This document shows, piece by piece, positions 11,377 through 16,055 of a DNA stretch of 16,055 nt. A program made the position numbers and the translations under genes. The notes beneath the pieces are model-generated. The model was given only the letters and a program-made list of their open reading frames with translations. It had not been told where the DNA came from and made no database searches. Within the stretch, counting starts at the first letter, position 1. The number at the start of each line of letters is the position of its first letter. Source of the DNA: Byssochlamys sp. IMV 00236 (Eukaryota > Ascomycota > Eurotiomycetes > Eurotiales > Thermoascaceae); the NCBI GenBank assembly GCA_001931875.2, contig MSJH02000262.1, forward strand, positions 1 through 16,055, read 5' to 3'.

Positions 11377-11728
11377 TTAAGATTTTTCATTTTGAATGGT
11401 CGAAGCATCAATCGGCTCACCCGGTCGAACCTTACGAGATGGAAAGCATGAGACAGTCATGAGACTCTTTTTGGGATAATAGATCGCATCTGGACGTGAT
11501 AGTGATGAGATCTCTGATGGTTTTGTAGGTGGTTTTCGTTCAATCTTGGTTTCTTTATCAGGATAAGTACGTATGATGTGAGTGCCTTTTCCTTCTGCTA
11601 CGCGATGAGCTACGCCATTTTCATCCAAGATGACTTCGATTGTTGACGACTGCGGGTATGTTAATACATGTATAGTCTCTCTTTTTATATGTATTTTTTA
11701 CTTTTTCATAAGATATACAACAACCCAT
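11377..11728 (-). CDS. Small MGCC-type protein, predicted N-myristoylated and palmitoylated
   Basis: Exon 1 (11728-11702) encodes only MGCCISYEK. A 52-nt GT-AG intron (11701-11650) follows, and exon 2 (11649-11377) gives 90 more residues, 99 in all. The second exon frame is open above the splice junction for only a few codons, and the join restores an ATG. Gly2 with Cys3 and Cys4 is the classic setting for N-myristoylation plus palmitoylation, so the protein probably attaches to the cytosolic face of a membrane. The rest is soluble, charged and Pro-rich (VILDENGVAHRVAEGKGTH, RKPPTKPSE, SRKVRPGEP). I do not recognise a domain. The lipid anchor recalls LAMTOR1/Ego1-type adaptors, but there is no visible sequence match beyond it. 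Function unknown. Confidence 0.7.
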
Positions 11729-11917
11729 TTTATGTTTAGAAAAAGAAAGAGATGTGGTGAGAAGAAAGAAGGGAAAGAAAAAGAAAAGGTGAGTTTTATA
11801 AGCACAGCATTTTGACACTTTACAAAAACGGTTACTGTAACAATAATAGCTTATGAACAAATTAAGTAACCAAGAAAAAAAAAAAATATTGAATAGATCC
11901 TTGTTTAGATCATAAAG

Positions 11918-11942
11918 ACACACACATACACACAGACACACA
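11918..11942. repeat. CA-rich imperfect simple repeat
   Basis: CA units with TA and GA interruptions form a short simple repeat in the leader/promoter of the MGCC gene. Confidence 0.75.
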
Positions 11943-12061
11943 ACGTTTGTGTGATATTCCATTGAAAAAAAAAAATCATGTCATCTGGGGAGCCTCCTGC
12001 AGCTATTTATTACTATTGTTTTCCTTTTTTTAGAGATCAAGTAGAGAGATTTAAAAGTGTG

Positions 12062-12067
12062 TTTATT
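12062..12067 (-). terminator. Poly(A) signal AATAAA of the P-loop kinase gene
   Basis: AATAAA on the minus strand lies about 20 bases past the stop at 12090-12088, the usual place for a polyadenylation signal in a compact fungal gene. Confidence 0.5.
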
Positions 12068-12087
12068 GTTGTAGTCGTGGTTAAAAT

Positions 12088-12712
12088 TTAGTTCTCTTCC
12101 ATCTGTTCCAATATAGGACACTGATCCAGCAGATGGAAAATGGTATCGATGCGTTCAGGAGTACAATAAGGCTCAGGACTTGGGTCAAGGTAAAGGATTC
12201 TTTGGATTCCTTCCAGTTGATCTATTCTCGGTGGTCTATAATTTCTCATAAACCTTTTCAATATCTGTACACCTGAATCACCAATGACACCTGTAGGATG
12301 ATCCACTCGACACTGTATACGTTCATTACATTCCTTCAGAACCGTATTAGTGATGTTTAATGAAAATAAGGTCATACCTGTTCAGTGGCTGTCAAGACAA
12401 TGCAATCGACAGGCACATTATACTTTTGACCAAGGTCTATCCAAGTCTTTCTTTGCTTTTCGTCAAAATTACAGCGATCGATAACAATACTAAGTTTTTT
12501 GTTCAAGAATCTCTTGGCGTGCATTTCACATGCCTTTCTCGAGCCCATGTCGTCTTGGTTGATTCTTTCCCAACCCTAATTGAATTTGTTATTCATTGAA
12601 AATAACCTTACTGTTGTCTTCTTTTTACCGATTTACATTTCACAAGTTCCTTTGATAGTGTACTTTTTCCTGAACCAGGTAATCCAACCAATAATAATAT
12701 ACGATTTGACAT
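12088..12712 (-). CDS. Stand-alone P-loop kinase, polynucleotide-kinase-like
   Basis: Exons are 12712-12629, 12575-12378 and 12333-12088, 175 residues, with GT-AG introns of 53 and 44 nt. The Walker A motif GLPGSGKST is at residues 10-18, right after a short hydrophobic strand (RILLLV). A later strand and acidic/arginine motif (LSIVIDRCNFDEKQRKTW) matches the Walker B and lid region of the PNKP-type kinase domain. The segment FMRNYRPPRIDQLEGIQRI resembles the C-terminal part of that domain (Pro-rich, then EG and a hydrophobic strand). Related domains sit in PNKP and are fused to aprataxin-like proteins in some organisms. Here the kinase is alone, without a phosphatase or HIT domain. An ATP-dependent kinase acting on a nucleic-acid end or small phosphoryl acceptor is inferred; the substrate is not known. 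An out-of-frame upstream ORF overlaps the start. Confidence 0.85.
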
Positions 12713-13353
12713 TATAAAGATCAACCCTTTCTGCGGCTTCATATGCAGCCATTTCTCTTTTTTTCTGTCGGTCTATAAAAAATGTCACGTCGTTCGGAAA
12801 ACAATTAAATGACCCAAGCTGCGATAAGTGCCTCTCCTTTATATTATATAAATGATTCATAAAGACTTATTTGATAAGATCACTATTGTATATAGATATA
12901 TTGATTAATTGGTGATAAATTGAATCAAGATGGATCAACTAGGAAAGATAAAGAATGAGAGAGAGAGAAAAGGATAAATAGCTTAATGTACGATTGATTA
13001 TGTTAAGATTCTTTATATGAAACAGATGGGATTATCTAATTTAGAGTGTTCTCCCTGTATGTGTCATACAATGCGCACTAAAGAAGTATACAATTTTACC
13101 CAAAAGAGTAATTTCTTTATTTATTTGATTATTGTTGATTGTTGTTATTTTGTTTATTACAAAAAGTCGGAATGTTTAATAGGCCCTCGAATAACATAAT
13201 AATCATAGTCTATTTGACTTCAATATGATGTAAAATTATTATTCTTCATTTTGTTTTGATGCCCAACAAGAGTCCTTTGTGTAGCCTGATTAAAACGCAG
13301 CGTGTGTTTAAACAGATTCCATGCATGAACGACATGACTCGAACTATTCCTTT

Positions 13354-13361
13354 TATATAAA
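13354..13361 (+). promoter_or_regulatory. Possible TATA box of the bZIP gene
   Basis: TATATAAA lies about 260 bases upstream of the bZIP ATG. Such a match is not rare in AT-rich DNA, but the position would allow transcription to start near 13385-13450, ahead of the CT-rich leader. Confidence 0.3.
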
Positions 13362-13480
13362 CTCAATGTAGAAAAAAAAAAGACAGAGAGCAAAAAAAAA
13401 AAAAGAGAGAGAGAAAGAGAGATCATAATAGAAAGAGGACAAATAGAAAAAGGAAAATAAGGGATAAGACTTTTGAAGGA

Positions 13481-13500
13481 TTGTTGTTGTTGTTGTTGTT
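13481..13500. repeat. GTT/TTG trinucleotide microsatellite
   Basis: Nearly seven uninterrupted TTG/GTT units lie in the bZIP 5' leader. Read in frame with the bZIP they would give a Cys run, but no ATG in that frame lies ahead of them. Confidence 0.85.
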
Positions 13501-13619
13501 TAATAAAGAGGGGGGTTATGTTTATAAACTTTGTTTTGAAACTCCTCTTTTCATTAAAACTTTTTGAGTCATTTCCCTTTCATCTTTCTTCTCTTTCTTT
13601 CTTTCTCTGTACTATCAAA

Positions 13620-14479
13620 ATGCAGTTTGAAGATATCGTTGACATGGATTGGCTTAGCTCTGATGCTATTGACCCTACTTTAACTTCTCCTGAAACAGAC
13701 ATCTTTATCAAGCAAGAAGATACTCTAGACACTGGTCTCCTCTCTCCTCCTTCTACTGCTGCAAGTACCTTTGATTGTCTCTATCCTTCTACTACGCAAC
13801 TTATCATGCCCTCAGTTGAACAAATCAAGCAGTTGATCGAACTAGCTAAAAGACAGTTGGCCCTTCGAGAACAACTAACTCCTGAACCCGACGGTATGCC
13901 TAATACCATCCTATCCACACATGATTCAACGGATACTGTTGCCATTCCTGATACAGTATCACCTCAATCACTTATCAAACATGGTAAATCAAGCACAAAA
14001 AGGCGTGCATCAAGTACAAGTCACGCAAGTATGGAGTGTAAAATAGAAGAGAATGAGAAACTGTTGTCTTTGGAAACAATGGCTGAGGCAGATGGAATTG
14101 ATATCAAGAATATGTCATCAAAGGAAAGAAGACAGTTGAGAAATAAAATATCTGCACGTAACTTTCGAGTTAGAAGAAAAGGTAAATATTTTTAGCGTGT
14201 ACGTTCTTTTTTTTTTTTTTGTTGACTGTATTTATAGAATATATCAATACACTTGAATCTCAAGTTACTGACCACAAACGAGCAAATGAAAAATTGTTGC
14301 ATAGATTAAATATCATAGAAGAAGAGAACAAACAGTTGAAGATGCAAGTTGATTCATTAAAACGACAAAATCAATTACTTCAACAACAAGCAAATAATAT
14401 CATCAATAAGGATATCAGCATACTCGGATCAAAACCAACAGAGACATATAGACAAGATAACTCAATACTTGTCTCTTAA
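13620..14479 (+). CDS. bZIP transcription factor
   Basis: Exon 1 is 13620-14181 and exon 2 is 14238-14479, with a 56-nt GT-AG intron; the product has 267 residues. The N-terminal half is acidic and Ser/Thr/Pro-rich (activation-like), with a helical segment SVEQIKQLIELAKRQLALRE at 65-84 and a basic stretch near 123-129. The basic region spans 167-187. Asn175 and Arg183 are in NKISARNFR, the bZIP DNA-contact signature. The zipper follows with heptad positions Leu193, His200, Leu207, Ile214, Leu221, Leu228 and Leu235. The intron splits the basic region from the zipper. The ATG at 13620 has A at -3 and follows a CT-rich leader. An in-frame ATG at 13518 could add 34 hydrophobic residues. The family is clear, but the pathway it controls is not. 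Confidence 0.93.
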
Positions 14480-14599
14480 ATACCCTTTCTTTCTTTTTTT
14501 CATCGTTTTGTAACTTGCATTCAAGGGCACTTTTTTAATTTGTTGTAAATATAATAAATTCCCCCCTTTTTTTATTAAGTATTATAAAAATATACACAA
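14480..14599. terminator. Convergent terminator region of bZIP and GW/zinc-knuckle genes
   Basis: Only 120 bases separate the two stop codons. AATAAA occurs on the plus strand at 14553-14558 (bZIP) and on the minus strand at 14571-14576 (zinc-knuckle gene). The two signals are about 12 bases apart in opposite directions, so the 3' untranslated regions probably overlap. Confidence 0.6.
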
Positions 14600-16055
14600 T
14601 TAGTTCATTGGACATGCTTCAGATAAATGCTCTAAGCTTCCACAATATCTACAATAACCCTTTATAAAGAAATATTAATATCTTATATTGACTTTTTATA
14701 TGGGCTATATTTACCTTGCATTCAGCACTACTATGGCCTGTCTCGCCACAATTACCACAACGAATGACAGTTGCCTTTGACCACATCTTTCTATGACCTC
14801 GAGTTTGATGGAAACCATGATTGTTACTACTATTATTACTACCACCACTATTCATCTCATCTCTGTAGCCAGCAAATAAATCTTGGTTTTCGAATCCAGC
14901 AGTAGTGCGATCATGATAACCACCTCTTACCTTCTCTTCCAACTCTTTAATACGCGATTCCAATGAGAAGCAGTATCGTTTGGCCTTTTCTAATTCAGTT
15001 TGTTTGCGTGTTTCTAATAATTGCACGGTTTGAGCCTCGCGTTCACGAGCAAGTGCCAAAATCTCTGCATATCTTTGGTTCATCATGGCCATATCCTGCT
15101 GTAATGAGTAGACTGTACTGATCAGTGTACTATTCTCACGGTGAAGGTTCTTGACCATGAGCAGCAACATGTCTTTTCCAAAGTCGTCAATGTTGGCCGG
15201 AAGAGGTTCTTGCAACTGAACAGCAGCTGTGCTCAAAGGTGACATAAACATCGTTTGGCCAGGTGGTGTGAAAGGCAAGATAGGCTTGTTCATCTCCTTC
15301 ATGTCGGGTAGACCAGAGGAAGGGGGAGCGATCGATTGTGGCGTGTTTCCAGCTGACGTCAGGTTAGAAGCTTCATTTGTTGTCGTTGTTACGCTCAGTC
15401 CAGGAGGCTTAGACATACTGGCTTGAGAAGCAGAGGGAGTTGGAGTCACAGAGAAACCAGTGTCATTGTTGGAGAACGTAGGTCGCTCCACTGAATCAAG
15501 AGGTGCTGAACTATTAACCTCCCAAGGCACTTGCGCATTGTCCCAGTTAGGTTTGGGAGTTGACTTGCTGTCCTGGAATGTAGCTTCGCGTGAAGAAGAT
15601 TTCTGGCCCCAGTTGTCAGTAAAACCACCTGAAGGTTTACCCCAACCGCCCAAGGATTCTATAAAAACATGGTTAGACTCATCTTTTCTCAGAGAAAATA
15701 GACACATACCACTAGCACCCTTCAGCGACGACCATCCGTCTTTGACTTCCTTGTCGCTACTCGTAGAAGAAGATCTCCATCCTTCCTTTGTATCTCTTTG
15801 ACTGTTTCCAGTAGGCTCCCAGTCTTTCTTTCGTCCCCAACCGCCCATATTGTCCTCGTTCTTCTTGGTCTTTGTTTCCGTATTGTTATTCAATTCTCTC
15901 CAAGACTGGTTGGATGGCCTGTCTTTACGACGCCACTCATGGTCAGATTTCTTAACGTCCTGCTTCATGCTATCCCACGTGTTATTGTGTGTGTTATCCC
16001 ATCCATTTGTTCCCTTCGTCTGGGTTTCGTTCTTATCATTCCATCCGCCCGTTCG
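14600..16055 (-). CDS. Partial GW/WG-repeat protein with coiled coil and two CCHC zinc knuckles
   Basis: The 5' end lies beyond the window; the frame is open to the edge. Visible exons are 16055-15710, 15658-14715 and 14659-14600 (introns 51 and 55 nt), 449 residues. The first 161 visible residues hold 13 Trp, with GW at 4-5, 18-19, 72-73, 92-93, 107-108 and 120-121 and WG at 73-74, 121-122 and 132-133. They sit in a Ser/Asn/Lys/Gly-rich, disordered context. A Pro/Ser/Thr-rich linker (about 165-270) follows, then a coiled coil at about 274-361, an Asn/Ser/Gly-rich stretch, and two C-X2-C-X4-H-X4-C knuckles (Cys416, 419, His424, Cys429; Cys433, 436, His441, Cys446) at the extreme C terminus. 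Zinc knuckles bind RNA or single-stranded DNA. Spaced GW/WG motifs are the hallmark of Argonaute-binding hooks. A role with RNA or Argonaute is inferred. No nuclease, helicase or retroviral Gag capsid domain is visible. Confidence 0.85.

Larger units (their letters stand above)
11729..12087. other. Spacer between the MGCC gene and the upstream kinase gene
   Basis: This 359-bp stretch holds the promoter and leader of the MGCC gene and the 3' end of the kinase gene on the same strand. It is low in complexity: purine runs near 11740-11790, an A run at about 11875-11886, a CA-rich tract at 11918-11942 and another A run near 11965. No coding frame is supported. Confidence 0.6.
12713..13619. promoter_or_regulatory. 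Divergent spacer between kinase and bZIP genes
   Basis: This 907-bp region separates two divergently transcribed genes. It contains purine repeats (GA units near 12957-12969 and 13403-13422), A runs near 13371 and 13393, a GTT repeat near 13481-13500, and a CT-rich leader before the bZIP ATG. A possible TATA element lies at 13354-13361. Open frames at 13017-13199 (plus) and 13220-13426 (minus) are low in complexity and unconvincing. Confidence 0.5.

Noticed and set aside
13220..13426. 68-codon minus-strand open frame
   Set aside because: It consists mostly of Ser/Leu/Phe runs from purine/A repeats in the bZIP promoter region, with no motif or splice support.
14600..14762. Retroviral or retrotransposon Gag origin of the CCHC knuckles
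   Set aside because: There is no capsid-like domain, protease or reverse transcriptase nearby, the gene is spliced, and the knuckles end at the C terminus after a Trp-rich disordered region.
15460..15801. 113-codon plus-strand open frame
   Set aside because: It is antisense to the GW-repeat coding region; composition and motif evidence favour the minus strand.

Overview
The window looks like nuclear DNA of an AT-rich filamentous fungus, most likely Mucoromycota (Mucorales-like). The reasons are many short introns (about 44-65 nt) with GTAAGT/GTATGT/GTAATT donors, pyrimidine-rich leaders, AATAAA-type signals, and a complete muskelin gene, which to my knowledge is found in animals and only some fungal lineages. 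The species is inferred from gene style, not from a marker. All exon joins below were made by hand from reading-frame continuity and splice sites.

Layout. Positions 1-725 are non-coding or decayed. Positions 726-3616 (minus) hold a 12-exon muskelin gene with discoidin, LisH, CTLH and kelch regions. Positions 3617-6526 are a gene-poor stretch with a dead Tc1/mariner transposase (minus, about 4072-4910), smaller decayed open stretches, and the promoter of the next gene. Positions 6527-7093 (plus) encode a small Zn(II)2Cys6 regulator. It converges on kynureninase at 7394-9095 (minus, 7 exons), which shares a 603-bp divergent spacer with a triose-phosphate/nucleotide-sugar transporter family gene at 9699-11231 (plus, 4 exons). 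Next come two tandem minus-strand genes: a 99-residue protein beginning MGCC (11377-11728) and a stand-alone P-loop polynucleotide-kinase-like protein (12088-12712). A bZIP factor follows at 13620-14479 (plus, 2 exons). It converges on a partial minus-strand gene (14600 to beyond 16055) encoding a Trp-rich GW/WG-repeat protein with a coiled coil and two CCHC zinc knuckles.

How the genes relate. This is an ordinary eukaryotic gene neighbourhood, not an operon or an obvious biosynthetic cluster. Muskelin would act in a GID/CTLH-type ubiquitin ligase, kynureninase in tryptophan catabolism and de novo NAD synthesis, the transporter in the Golgi/ER membrane, and the two transcription factors and the kinase in the nucleus or cytosol. 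The least ordinary item is the GW/WG zinc-knuckle protein at the right edge, whose layout suggests an Argonaute-binding platform. That is an inference from composition and motif order only.
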